This document shows positions 35,165 to 44,049 of a stretch of DNA of 64,000 nt, piece by piece. Source of the DNA: Romboutsia weinsteinii. GTDB taxonomy: Bacteria > Bacillota > Clostridia > Peptostreptococcales > Peptostreptococcaceae. Numbering within the stretch: position 1 is the stretch's first letter; each line of letters opens with the position of its first letter. The notes below the pieces were generated by a model. The model searched no databases, was not told where the DNA came from, and worked only from the letters and a program-made list of their open reading frames with translations. Where the stretch lies: the NCBI RefSeq assembly GCF_002250835.2, contig NZ_NOJY02000009.1, forward strand, positions 1 to 64,000, in the 5' to 3' direction. Position numbers and translations under genes: made by a program.

Positions 35165-35212
35165 GGGTGTAAATAAATTTGTATAAAGCAAGTTTATTTA
35201 TGCTCTTTTTTA
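35165..35212 (+). terminator. Probable terminator
   Basis: GTAAATAAATTTG and CAAGTTTATTTAT pair with G-U wobbles, followed by GCTCTTTTTT. Confidence 0.7.
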
Positions 35213-35284
35213 ATTATAGCAATTAATGAAGATTAAAAAATAAATAAAATTGGTGATTTTAGAAGAATCTTAAGGAGAGAATAT

Positions 35285-35647
35285 ATGAGTAATTTGAAAA
35301 AGTACAATAAGTTTATAGATGAGACGATAGAAAATAGTCCGGATTTTATGATAATCGAGGAAAACAATGAAAGATTATTACTTTTTGATAGATTTGTGAT
35401 GGCTATGAGTGATAAAGCTATGCCTTGGTTGTTTAAAGTTTATTTAGATAAAAACTACAATATAATACGAGATGATAATTTTACAGAAGAGATGATTCAT
35501 AAATATAAGGATATTAGCTTAAAAATTATAGATCTAAATGGAAATATATTTTTAAATAAAAATAGTATGGGAGTAATCTTAAATGAATTAGAAGATTGTG
35601 GACAAATAATATATGATTATGAATCTGCGAAGTTAGAATTAAAATAG
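35285..35647 (+). CDS. Small protein of unknown function
   Basis: 120 residues, soluble, acidic. Alternating strands and helices (MIIEENNERLLLFDRF, then WLFKVYLDKNYNII, and GNIFLNKNSMGVILNEL) suggest a compact alpha/beta domain. No motif I recognise. AAGGAGAG lies 8 bases before the ATG, so translation is likely. It stands between malic enzyme and a 458-base non-coding stretch. Confidence 0.65.
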   Translation: MSNLKKYNKFIDETIENSPDFMIIEENNERLLLFDRFVMAMSDKAMPWLFKVYLDKNYNIIRDDNFTEEMIHKYKDISLKIIDLNGNIFLNKNSMGVILNELEDCGQIIYDYESAKLELK

Positions 35648-35749
35648 TAAAATAATAAGAATTGTAGATATGGATTTTAATAAAATACATCTTAAATTTA
35701 CCATATGAGTTTTAAGTATAAAAATAAAATCTGTGGTTAATATATAATT

Positions 35750-36075
35750 ATAGTTAATTAATATTAACTATTTCTAATACTCACTATACAAAAGCTAGAT
35801 TAAATTCTAACCTTTTGATAGTAACCTTTGGGAGTTTAGGATGATTAGATATTTTAAATAAAATATCATATTAAATATATAATGTATTAAAAATACCTCA
35901 TTTTAGTACAATAGATTAGCTTAAACATTCAATTACCAAAGGATGAATTAATCAACTAATCTATAAATTATATTTAATAAAATCAAAAAGAGGGAAAAAG
36001 CTTAGGCTATAACCTATGTCTTTTGCATAAGGCGCTAGATTTGATAGTGAAGACTCTCAATCTAGGGCCTTTTGT
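35750..36075 (+). ncRNA. Candidate structured leader RNA with terminator before yhaM
   Basis: This non-coding stretch (35648-36105) ends in a terminator: AGGCGCTAGATT (36030-36041) with AATCTAGGGCCT (36059-36070), then T-rich. An upstream copy GCTAGATT (35794-35801) could take the same 3' arm as an antiterminator. Between them: ATAGATTAG/CTAATCTAT (35911-35919 with 35956-35964) and inner ATTCA/TGAAT, whose loop CCAAAGG (35936-35942) is complementary to CCTTTGG (35825-35831), a possible pseudoknot; also GATATTTT/AAAATATC near 35848-35867. No T-box, preQ1, SAM or cyclic-dinucleotide motif is visible. Confidence 0.5.
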
Positions 36076-36105
36076 TTTTAGTCTTAATAAAAGGAGAATC
36101 AATAT

Positions 36106-37002
36106 ATGGCAGAAAAGAAGGTATTTTTAGATGATTTAAAAGATGGAAATATTAAAATATCTCTTATGATAATGAAAAAATTATATAAGGATGGAAATAA
36201 ATTTGTATATTCTCTTAGCGATAGAAGTGGATACATAAAAGCTAAAATTGCAGCTAAGCTTAAATTAGAACCTGGTCAAGTAGTAGATATAGAGGGAACT
36301 AAAGATTTTGTAATAGATGTTTCAAGTTTAAAAGTGATAAAAAATTATAATATAGAAGATTATCTTCCAAGTGTAAAAAGACCAGTAGAAGAAATAATGA
36401 AAGATATAGAAGATATAACAAGAGAATGTATTATCTCTCCTCAAGGTAGAAAACTAAATGATTATTTCTTTAAAGATGAAAATTTCATAGAAAAATTTAA
36501 AAAAGGCATTGGTGGAGTTTCCATGCACCACAACTATATTGGTGGACTAGCGGAACATACGCTTAATGTAATGTATTTAACAAAAGTATTTTGTGATAGG
36601 TATAATTGTAGACGAAGGGAAATTGCTGTTTTGAGTGCAAAGTTACATGATATTGGTAAAATATATGAATTAGATTACAATGGGCCTTTTAAATATACGT
36701 TAGAAGGAGAATTAGAGGGACATATTGTAATCGGAGTTCAGATGATTGATAGAGCATTTATTAATGCAGGGGTTCCTTTTAGTGAAGATTTCAGAAGGAG
36801 GATAAAAGGTTGTATTACTCAGCATCACGGAAAAATTGAATATGGATCTCCAAGGGCAGCTAATATGGAAGAGTCATTTATATTAAATTACGCAGATACT
36901 ATAGATGCTACTATGAATAAAATAGAGCAGATAAAAGAAAATACAAAATTTGATACTTGGTCAGAGTATGATAGAAGGATTGAAACAAAACTTTATTTAT
37001 AA
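36106..37002 (+). CDS. yhaM: 3'-5' exoribonuclease YhaM family
   Basis: 298 residues (B. subtilis YhaM has 314). Residues about 1-90 are an OB-type nucleic-acid-binding domain (NKFVYSLSDRSGYIKAKI). Residues about 135-285 are an HD domain with HHNYIGGLAEHTLNVM, KLHDIGKIYELD and CITQHHG, giving the metal-binding His and Asp. YhaM degrades RNA and single-stranded DNA from the 3' end. It sits behind a long leader with a terminator, implying control by attenuation, and is followed by its own terminator at about 37027-37074. Confidence 0.92.
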   Translation: MAEKKVFLDDLKDGNIKISLMIMKKLYKDGNKFVYSLSDRSGYIKAKIAAKLKLEPGQVVDIEGTKDFVIDVSSLKVIKNYNIEDYLPSVKRPVEEIMKDIEDITRECIISPQGRKLNDYFFKDENFIEKFKKGIGGVSMHHNYIGGLAEHTLNVMYLTKVFCDRYNCRRREIAVLSAKLHDIGKIYELDYNGPFKYTLEGELEGHIVIGVQMIDRAFINAGVPFSEDFRRRIKGCITQHHGKIEYGSPRAANMEESFILNYADTIDATMNKIEQIKENTKFDTWSEYDRRIETKLYL

Positions 37003-37026
37003 AAAGACGAAATAAAATAAATTAAT

Positions 37027-37074
37027 AAAAGTGCCATTCTTGTTATTTAAATAATAAGTGTGGCACTTTTTATA
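37027..37074 (+). terminator. Rho-independent terminator
   Basis: AAAAGTGCCA pairs with TGGCACTTTT, with an inner CTTGTTATT/AATAATAAG helix, then T-rich. Confidence 0.85.
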
Positions 37075-37165
37075 TCTAAACTAATAAATAATTTTCTTAT
37101 TTTAATAAATATAGATAACTTTTTGTCGTGAAATATCATATTATATGGTGGAGGTGTATAAAATC

Positions 37166-37429
37166 ATGGATTTAGGTTTTTTACAACAATTTTGTGTTCC
37201 AGTTGTAATTGGAATATGTTTATGTGTAGGTTATGTAATTAAGACTAGTTTGGACTTTATCCCGAATAAATATATACCATTAATTATGTTAATTTTAGGA
37301 TTAGGAGTTAATCTATTAATACACCAATCTATAAATGCAAATATAGTTCTTGCAGGTATGTTTAGTGGTTTAGCTAGTACAGGATTACATCAAATGTTTA
37401 AGAATTTAATAGATAAGGGTGGCAAATGA
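37166..37429 (+). CDS. Orphan phage-type holin
   Basis: 87 residues with two to three hydrophobic segments: about 6-22, 33-48 and 54-75. The pattern (FCVPVVIGICLCVGYVIK, PNKYIPLIMLILGLGVNL, VLAGMFSGLASTGLHQ, then a KNLIDKGGK tail) is that of phage holins of the Hol44/superfamily V type. The start at 37166 is set by GGAGGTG 9-15 bases upstream. No endolysin or other phage gene is near, so it is a stray holin or one recruited for another use. Confidence 0.78.
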   Translation: MDLGFLQQFCVPVVIGICLCVGYVIKTSLDFIPNKYIPLIMLILGLGVNLLIHQSINANIVLAGMFSGLASTGLHQMFKNLIDKGGK

Positions 37430-37462
37430 TAAAATTATTCACAAATAAAAAATATTAACATA

Positions 37463-37500
37463 AAAAGGTTAGGTTAGATGATATTCTACCTAACCTTTTG
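37463..37500. terminator. Bidirectional terminator
   Basis: AAAAGGTTAGGT and ACCTAACCTTTT pair perfectly; shared by the holin gene and the convergent aminotransferase gene. Confidence 0.9.
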
Positions 37501-37512
37501 TATTTTAATGAT

Positions 37513-38700
37513 TTACAACTTATAAAGTTTTGCTAGTTTATCAAAAGCTGGTAGAGAATTTTTTATTGTATCGTATGATACGCAATAAGATATTCTAAAA
37601 TGACCAGGACATCCAAATGAAGATCCAGGAACTAACAATAAATTGAATTTTTTAGCATCCTCACAGAACTTTATATCATCATCAATTGGACTTTTAGGGA
37701 ATAAGTAAAAAGTACCAGAAGGTTTTATACAAGAAAAACCTAAATTAACTAAATGATTGTATAAGAGATCAAAGTTCTTTTTATAAATACTAATATCAAT
37801 TTCTATTTCTAGAGATTTTGCAATTACTCTTTGAAAAAGTGATGGTGCATTTACAAATCCAAGAATTCTATTTGCGATGTTTAGACTAGATATAATACTG
37901 TTAAAGTCATACATACTACTATTTGTAACAACATACCCTATACGCTCACCTGGAAGTGAAAGTGATTTGCTGTAAGAATATCCTATAAAAGAGTTTTTAA
38001 AGTATTTTAATATACATGGTACAGTAGCTGCATCATATACGATCTCTCTATAAGGTTCATCAGATATTAAATATATATTACTTCCAAACTCTTCTTGCTT
38101 TTCATCAAGTAATTTACCTAAATTTTCCAATAAGGTTTCTGAGTAAATAACTCCAGTTGGATTATTTGGCGTATTAATAATAATTGCTTTTGTTTTTGGT
38201 GTTATTGCTGATTTAAGATATTCTAAGTTTGGTTCAAAGGTACTAGTATCGGTAGGTACTATTATAAGTTTTCCGTCAAAGTTATTTACATAATTTTTAT
38301 ACTCTCCAAAATATGGTGCAAATACAATGACTTCATCATTAGGATTTAAAAGGGTTTTTAGGATAATATTCAATCCACCGGCAGCACCACAGGTCATAGT
38401 TATATTTTCAAAAGTAAGATTTAAATCGTATTTTTTATTAAGAAATTTAGATATATCATCTCTAACATCTTCATAACCTGAGTTATTCATATATCCATGT
38501 ACTAAATTTGGAGACTCAGAATTTAAAATTTCATTTATTATTGATTTTATAGCTTCTGGAGGTTCAACATTTGGATTTCCTATACTAAAATCAAAAACAT
38601 TTTCACTTCCATAAATTCTAGATAATTTTTTACCCTCTTCAAACATTGCCCTTATAGTAGAATTACTGCTGAGAAGAGAATTCATTTTATTAGATATCAT
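37513..38700 (-). CDS. PLP-dependent class I aminotransferase
   Basis: 395 residues, fold type I aminotransferase. TCGAAGGLNIILKTL binds the PLP phosphate, NTPNNPTGVIYS and LISDEPYREIVYD are the classic motifs, and SYSKSLSLPGERIGY near residue 237 holds the Schiff-base lysine. Aspartate aminotransferase or a related alpha-amino acid enzyme is the family range; the substrate cannot be set by sequence alone. The minus-strand start has GGGGGAGCGG before it. Monocistronic. Confidence 0.92.
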   Translation of the reverse strand: MISNKMNSLLSSNSTIRAMFEEGKKLSRIYGSENVFDFSIGNPNVEPPEAIKSIINEILNSESPNLVHGYMNNSGYEDVRDDISKFLNKKYDLNLTFENITMTCGAAGGLNIILKTLLNPNDEVIVFAPYFGEYKNYVNNFDGKLIIVPTDTSTFEPNLEYLKSAITPKTKAIIINTPNNPTGVIYSETLLENLGKLLDEKQEEFGSNIYLISDEPYREIVYDAATVPCILKYFKNSFIGYSYSKSLSLPGERIGYVVTNSSMYDFNSIISSLNIANRILGFVNAPSLFQRVIAKSLEIEIDISIYKKNFDLLYNHLVNLGFSCIKPSGTFYLFPKSPIDDDIKFCEDAKKFNLLLVPGSSFGCPGHFRISYCVSYDTIKNSLPAFDKLAKLYKL

Positions 38701-38990
38701 TTTATACCGCTCCCCCTTTTATATTTCTATAACTATATGGTAACACATTTTGTAAAATTAAAAATATTCAGATAAAAATATTTCTAAAATAAATATTTTA
38801 TTTTAATAAATATATTGTTTCAACTTGTATTGGATGTAGGTATAATTAAATTACTAACCAGTAATGATTATGATGAATAGAACATAGTTTATACATACTT
38901 ATAAGGATAAATTAATATCTTTATAATCAAGACACTTAATGTAAATGTTTGTACATATATTAGAAATATATATAAATTAGGAGGGTAAGA

Positions 38991-40382
38991 ATGATTTCAA
39001 GAGAGATAGCTTCAAAAGTATTGGCAAAATGTCTAGTCACAGGAGGGGATTTTGCTGAGATTTTTGAGGAAGATGTGATAAGTAATTCTATTGGAATATT
39101 AGATAGTAAGGTTGATAGTGCTATAGGAGGTAGAAGTTATGGTATTGGCCTAAGGATATTTAAAGGTCTTAAAAGTGTATACGCTTATACTAATGACAAT
39201 ACAGTTTCTGGACTATTAGATACTGCATATAAAGCGGCACTTGCACTTGGAGAACTTAGAGAAGAAAAAAATATAATACTAGATAATACCATTAAGATAC
39301 CTAATATACATAATATTGAGGTATATCCAAATGTAGTAGATTATCAAAAGAAGATAAAAGTAATAAAGGATGCATATAAAAGTGCTAAAGACTACAGTAA
39401 TGACATATCACAAGTAAGTGTGACGTATGTAGATAAAGATCAAAAGATATTGGTTGCAAATACAGAGGGGATATATGCAGAAGATAGAAGAATAAGAACT
39501 AGACTTGGTATAAGCGTTGTAGCATCAAAAGGTAATGAAAATCAGACAGGGTTTGAAGGTCCAGGAAGATATAAAGGTTTTGAAATTTTTGAAGAAATAG
39601 ATCCAATATACTATGGAAGAGAAGCTGCAAGGACTGCACATACTATGTTACATGCTAAAAATTGTCCAGCAGGGAATATGATGGTAGCAATTGATAATGG
39701 TTTTGGAGGCGTTATATTTCATGAGGCCTGTGGTCATTCATTAGAGGCGACTTCTGTGGCAAAAGGAAACTCAGTGTTTGCTGATAAACTTGGACATCAG
39801 ATTGCATCTACAAAGGTAACTGCAATAGATGATGGAACGCTTCCTAATGAGTGGGGTTCTATAAATATTGATGATGAAGGTAATTTTTCAAAGCAAAATG
39901 TTTTAATAGAAAATGGGATATTAAAATCTTATATGGTAGATAAATTAAATGGTAGAAGAATGGGAATGGAGCCAACTGGTAATTCTCGTAGACAAAGTTA
40001 TAAATATGCTCCAACTTCAAGAATGACTAATACTTATATAGCGCCAGGAGAAGATAAGCCAGAGGATATCATAAAATCAATAAACGACGGTCTATATGCT
40101 AAAAAAATGGGTGGAGGGTCTGTAAACCCAGTGACTGGAGAGTTTAACTTCACAGTTTCAGAAGGATACTTAGTTAAAAATGGAGAGATACAAGAACCTG
40201 TAAGAGGAGCTAGCTTAATAGGTAAAGGTAGCGAAGTTCTTATGAATATTGATATGGTAGGAGATAACCTAAAGCAGGCGCAAGGAATGTGCGGATCTTC
40301 TTCAGGAAGTATACCAGTAAATGTAGGTCAACCTATGATTAGAGTAAAAGAAATCACAGTTGGTGGAAGAGCGGAGGAATAG
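38991..40382 (+). CDS. tldD: Metalloprotease TldD
   Basis: 463 residues. The zinc motif HEACGH (residues 244-249) in GGVIFHEACGHSLEAT, together with the later GRRMGMEPTGNSRRQSY and GGGSVNPVTGEFNF segments, is diagnostic of TldD. TldD forms a heterodimer with TldE (PmbA) that cleaves unfolded peptides, including microcin B17 precursor and CcdA in E. coli. ATG at 38991 follows GGAGGG. The tldE gene overlaps the end. A 290-base upstream stretch (38701-38990) shows nothing clear. Confidence 0.95.
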   Translation: MISREIASKVLAKCLVTGGDFAEIFEEDVISNSIGILDSKVDSAIGGRSYGIGLRIFKGLKSVYAYTNDNTVSGLLDTAYKAALALGELREEKNIILDNTIKIPNIHNIEVYPNVVDYQKKIKVIKDAYKSAKDYSNDISQVSVTYVDKDQKILVANTEGIYAEDRRIRTRLGISVVASKGNENQTGFEGPGRYKGFEIFEEIDPIYYGREAARTAHTMLHAKNCPAGNMMVAIDNGFGGVIFHEACGHSLEATSVAKGNSVFADKLGHQIASTKVTAIDDGTLPNEWGSINIDDEGNFSKQNVLIENGILKSYMVDKLNGRRMGMEPTGNSRRQSYKYAPTSRMTNTYIAPGEDKPEDIIKSINDGLYAKKMGGGSVNPVTGEFNFTVSEGYLVKNGEIQEPVRGASLIGKGSEVLMNIDMVGDNLKQAQGMCGSSSGSIPVNVGQPMIRVKEITVGGRAEE

Positions 40383-40384
40383 TG

Positions 40385-41728
40385 ATGGAATTTAAAGAAT
40401 TTAAAAACTTATTATTTGCAAAAGCATTAGAAGCTGGCTTTGATGAGTGTGAGATTTACTATAGTAAAGGTGAAAGTATAAGTATAACTGTATACGAAGA
40501 GGAAGTTGAAAAATATAATTTAGATAAATCTTTTGGCTTATCATTTAGAGGGAAAATAGATGATAAGATGGGTTACTCATTTACTGAAATATTAGATGAA
40601 GAAGCTGTTACTATGCTTGTTAAAAATGCTAAAGATGCTGCTTCAGTTATAGAAAATGATTCAATTGAATTTATTTATGAAGGTGATAAAGTATATAATG
40701 AAGTGAATACATATTCTTTGGAACTAGAAAATATAGATGCAGGAAAACTAATAAAATTAGCTATTGATATGGAAAAAGAAGCTAAAAATTATTCAGATAA
40801 AGTTGTAAATATAAGCGGATGCAAAATATCTTATTCTAGTTCTGACTATGGTTTGTCAAATACTAAAGGTCTAGAATTAAATAACAAAGATAACCTATTG
40901 CTAGCATATGTAGCACCTGTAGTAGAGGGAAATAATGAAAAGTATGATGGTATGGGATATATAACAGCATTATCTTTAGATGAAATTAATCCTAAAGAAA
41001 TAGCAAAACAAGGTGTTGAAGATGCATTATCTAAGATAGGTGGGCAAAGTATACCTTCAGGAAAATATAAAACCATAATCTATAATGATGCAATGGTATC
41101 TCTTATGGATACATTCTCAGAAGTATTTAGTGGTGACACTGCACAAAAGGGCCTATCACTATTAAAAGGAAAAGAGGGAAAAGTTATTGCAGCGCCAATA
41201 GTTACAATAGTTGATGACCCTTTACTCGATAATGGATTAGCATCAACTCCGTTTGATGACGAAGGTGTGGCTACTTTTAAAAAGGAAGTTGTATCAAAAG
41301 GTGTATTAAATACATTACTTCATAACCTAAAAACTTCACATAAGGCAGGTACAAAAACTACAGGTAATGGATTTAAAGATTCTTATGCATCGACTGTAAA
41401 GGTGTCGCCTACAAACTTTTATATAAAAAAAGGAGATAAATCACTGGATGAACTCATTAGTTATATAGGGGAAGGATTAATTGTTACAGATTTTGCAGGA
41501 CTTCATTCTGGTGCTAGTGCAATAACAGGAGATTTTTCATTAGCAGCTAAAGGTTTTTATGTAAAAGATGGTAAGAGAAGCTATCCTGTTGAACAAATAA
41601 CAATAGCTGGTAATTTCTTTGAACTTTTAAAAGATATTGAAATTATTGGAGACGATTTAAAGTTTCCTCTAAATAGTGTAGGTTCTCCATCGGTTGTAGT
41701 TAAGGGGTTGTCTGTAGCAGGAAAATAG
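40385..41728 (+). CDS. tldE: TldD partner TldE/PmbA
   Basis: 447 residues, the partner fold of TldD without the zinc motif. The C-terminal half has NPTNFYIKKGDKSLDEL-like VSPTNFYIKKGD, then GLIVTDFAGLHSGASAITGDFSLAAKGF and VEQITIAGNF, the PmbA signature. It completes the active dimer with TldD. ATG 40385 is chosen over GTG 40382 because GGAGG is 7 bases upstream; both begin at the tldD stop, so translation is coupled. A terminator follows at about 41754. Confidence 0.93.
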   Translation: MEFKEFKNLLFAKALEAGFDECEIYYSKGESISITVYEEEVEKYNLDKSFGLSFRGKIDDKMGYSFTEILDEEAVTMLVKNAKDAASVIENDSIEFIYEGDKVYNEVNTYSLELENIDAGKLIKLAIDMEKEAKNYSDKVVNISGCKISYSSSDYGLSNTKGLELNNKDNLLLAYVAPVVEGNNEKYDGMGYITALSLDEINPKEIAKQGVEDALSKIGGQSIPSGKYKTIIYNDAMVSLMDTFSEVFSGDTAQKGLSLLKGKEGKVIAAPIVTIVDDPLLDNGLASTPFDDEGVATFKKEVVSKGVLNTLLHNLKTSHKAGTKTTGNGFKDSYASTVKVSPTNFYIKKGDKSLDELISYIGEGLIVTDFAGLHSGASAITGDFSLAAKGFYVKDGKRSYPVEQITIAGNFFELLKDIEIIGDDLKFPLNSVGSPSVVVKGLSVAGK

Positions 41729-41753
41729 AATATAGATTTATTAATTATATAGA

Positions 41754-41790
41754 AAAGATATTATTATAAAATTATAATAATATCTTTTTT
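41754..41790 (+). terminator. Rho-independent terminator
   Basis: AAAGATATTATTATAA and TTATAATAATATCTTT are perfect 16-base complements followed by T-rich sequence; ends tldD-tldE. Confidence 0.88.
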
Positions 41791-41794
41791 TATT

Positions 41795-42062
41795 TTTTGA
41801 AATTTATTTATGATAATTATAAAATTTTATTCGAAAATAATAATTTATTGATAAGTAGAAAATAGATTATTATGTATTTTTAAGTAATTTAATGTATTTT
41901 TTTATAAAATATTGCAACTATGAATAAAATTATATAGAATAGTATATATAACTTCAGTAAAAAGCTTTTACGACTTGTTTACATTTTTAGGATATTTTAT
42001 AGAAATAAGGCTTATATACTCGTGTTAATAGGAAAAATTAGGCAGATGAAGGGAAGACAACA
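41795..42062. other. AT-rich intergenic stretch
   Basis: Very AT-rich, with poly-T and poly-A runs. No ORF, hairpin or convincing promoter beyond a TTTACA near 41977. It leads to the C39 peptidase gene and I see nothing else in it. Confidence 0.5.
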
Positions 42063-42950
42063 ATGAGTTATAAAAGAAAAATTAAAAGTAATGTTAAATA
42101 CTCACTTTTGTTTGTAGTCATAGCAGTTGGTATTTATGTAGGTTTTGGTAAAGTAGTTAAGTCATTTAGTGACTCATCTTCAAATATAGAAAATCAAGAA
42201 GCGGTATCGAATAAAGAAAAAGAAGAAATACCAGTAGAAGTACTAAGCTCAACAGACCCGACAATACAAGAACTGCTTGAGATATCTGACAAATATCCAG
42301 AGGTAAATAAAATATTAAGTAATTTAAGTTCATATCCTAAGCAGTTATTAGAGTTAGCTGCTAAAAAAGTCGAGACTATAGATTTTGTTGCTGACTATGT
42401 TAATCAGGAGCCATCATCTAATGATGAAAAAATATCTATAAAAAATGATTATAAAAAAGGGGAAATACCTCTTTTCATTCAATGGGATGAAAGGTGGGGA
42501 TATAATAAATATGGACCAGATTTTATAGCAATCAATGGATGTGGCCCTACGTCTTTAGCGATGGTTGCAGTTGGACTTACAGATAATACTGATATAAATC
42601 CTAAGGTAGTTGTAGACTTTAGCCTTAAAAATGGATACTTAGTAGATGGGGTAGGTTCTAGTTGGAGTCTTATGACAGAAGGTGCAAAAAGTTTTGGATT
42701 AAGAGGTAAAGAGTTGCCACTGAGTGAGCCAGTAATAATATCTACTTTGAAAAAAGGCCAACCTATTATAGCTAGTATGGGTCCTGGAGAATTCACAACA
42801 CAAGGCCACTATATAGTACTTACAGGTGTAGATAAAGATGGAAAGATAATTGTAAATGATTCAGATAGCAAAGAAAGAAGTAAAATGACTTGGGATATAG
42901 ATGTATTTATGAAAGAAACTAAAAATCTATGGTCATTTACTACTAGATAA
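42063..42950 (+). CDS. Membrane-anchored C39-family peptidase
   Basis: 295 residues. A signal anchor (about 12-30) and a low-complexity charged linker lead to a C39-like domain (about 133-290). FIQWDERWGYNKYG, then INGCGPTSLAMVAVG with catalytic C160, GHYIVLTGVD with the His near residue 264, and IVNDSDSKERS with the Asp give the Cys-His-Asp set of Peptidase_C39_2. Substrate unknown; members act on cell-surface peptides. The ribosome site is GAAGGGAAG. A terminator follows. Confidence 0.87.
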   Translation: MSYKRKIKSNVKYSLLFVVIAVGIYVGFGKVVKSFSDSSSNIENQEAVSNKEKEEIPVEVLSSTDPTIQELLEISDKYPEVNKILSNLSSYPKQLLELAAKKVETIDFVADYVNQEPSSNDEKISIKNDYKKGEIPLFIQWDERWGYNKYGPDFIAINGCGPTSLAMVAVGLTDNTDINPKVVVDFSLKNGYLVDGVGSSWSLMTEGAKSFGLRGKELPLSEPVIISTLKKGQPIIASMGPGEFTTQGHYIVLTGVDKDGKIIVNDSDSKERSKMTWDIDVFMKETKNLWSFTTR

Positions 42951-42957
42951 AAAATTT

Positions 42958-42998
42958 AAAGAGGCAAGAGCTTAATATAAGCTTTATGCCTCTTTTTT
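42958..42998. terminator. Bidirectional terminator
   Basis: AAGAGGCA and AGCTT pair with AAGCT and TGCCTCTT, with T6 after. Serves the convergent C39 and AIM24 genes. Confidence 0.85.
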
Positions 42999-43006
42999 AT
43001 TAATAT

Positions 43007-43798
43007 TTATTTTTCAAACATATTTCCAAATGATCCTAAAATACTTCCTTCACCCCTTTGATCTCCATAATTTTGAGGAGCACTAGCAAATACTTTAGAA
43101 GCTAATCTGCTAAATGGTAAGCTCTGTATCCACACATCTCCAGGGCCAGTTAGAGTTGCGAAGAAAATACCTTCGCCACCAAAAAGTGTATTTTTTATTC
43201 CACCAACAAACTCTATATCATAATGAATATCTTTAGACATAGCAACTAAACATCCTGTATCAACTTTAAGTTTTTGTCCAGGTATTAATTCTTTCTTTAC
43301 TATAGTACCACCCGCATGAATAAAACATAATCCATCACCTTCTAGTTTTTGAAGAATAAATCCTTCTCCACCAAAAAAACCAACACTAAGCTTTTTTCTA
43401 AAATCTATACCAACACTAACACCTTTAGCAGCGCATAAAAAAGCATCTTTTTGGCATATCAACTTACCTCCGACAAGAGATAAATCAACAGGTATAATTT
43501 TACCAGGATAAGGAGATGCAAAAGAAACTCTTTCTTTATTATTTCCAGCATTAGTAAATGCAGTCATGAATAAGCTTTCACCAGTTAGAACTCTTTTTGC
43601 TGCTCCACCAAGAGCTCCAAATAAGCCAGAACTACTTTTTTTGCTGCCATCACCAAATATAGTTTCCATTTCAATATTTTGATCCATCATCATCATAGCT
43701 CCAGCTTCTGCAATTACAGTTTCCTTTGGATCAAGTTCTATTTCTACAAATTGCATATCATTCCCATATAATTGAAAATCCACATCATGAGATTTCAT
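43007..43798 (-). CDS. TIGR00266/AIM24 family protein
   Basis: 263 residues, an all-beta AIM24 (TIGR00266) protein. AEAGAMMMMDQNIEMET near residue 33, a Gly/Ser-rich GGAAKRVLTGESLFMT, FGGEGFILQKLEGDG and GGVKNTLFGGEGIF-like segments repeat as expected of the triplicated strand fold. The function in bacteria is not established. The minus-strand start ATG 43798 lies 9 bases after AGGAGG; a GTG at 43807 overlaps that site and is rejected. Confidence 0.92.
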   Translation of the reverse strand: MKSHDVDFQLYGNDMQFVEIELDPKETVIAEAGAMMMMDQNIEMETIFGDGSKKSSSGLFGALGGAAKRVLTGESLFMTAFTNAGNNKERVSFASPYPGKIIPVDLSLVGGKLICQKDAFLCAAKGVSVGIDFRKKLSVGFFGGEGFILQKLEGDGLCFIHAGGTIVKKELIPGQKLKVDTGCLVAMSKDIHYDIEFVGGIKNTLFGGEGIFFATLTGPGDVWIQSLPFSRLASKVFASAPQNYGDQRGEGSILGSFGNMFEK

Positions 43799-44049
43799 AT
43801 AATACACCCTCCTATAAATAAAAGTATTATGATAAATGAACTACATACTTTTAATTATAATCTATATTACTTAACAATTATTACTATAAAAATATATTAG
43901 TATTAAATTTAATATTTTTTATTAACCTCTTACTACAAAATATAAAAATATTGAAAATATATAAGATAATAAACTGGAAAAGTTTATGATATAATTTATT
44001 AGATTATAGTATTAGGTAAGTAAGAATTATTATACAATAGGGGGGAATT

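Noticed and set aside
35750..36075. T-box leader before yhaM
   Set aside because: No GGNACCGCG-type T-box sequence, and yhaM is not an aminoacyl-tRNA or amino-acid gene.
37166..37429. Prophage remnant around the holin
   Set aside because: No other phage gene, integrase or attachment repeat on either side within several kb.
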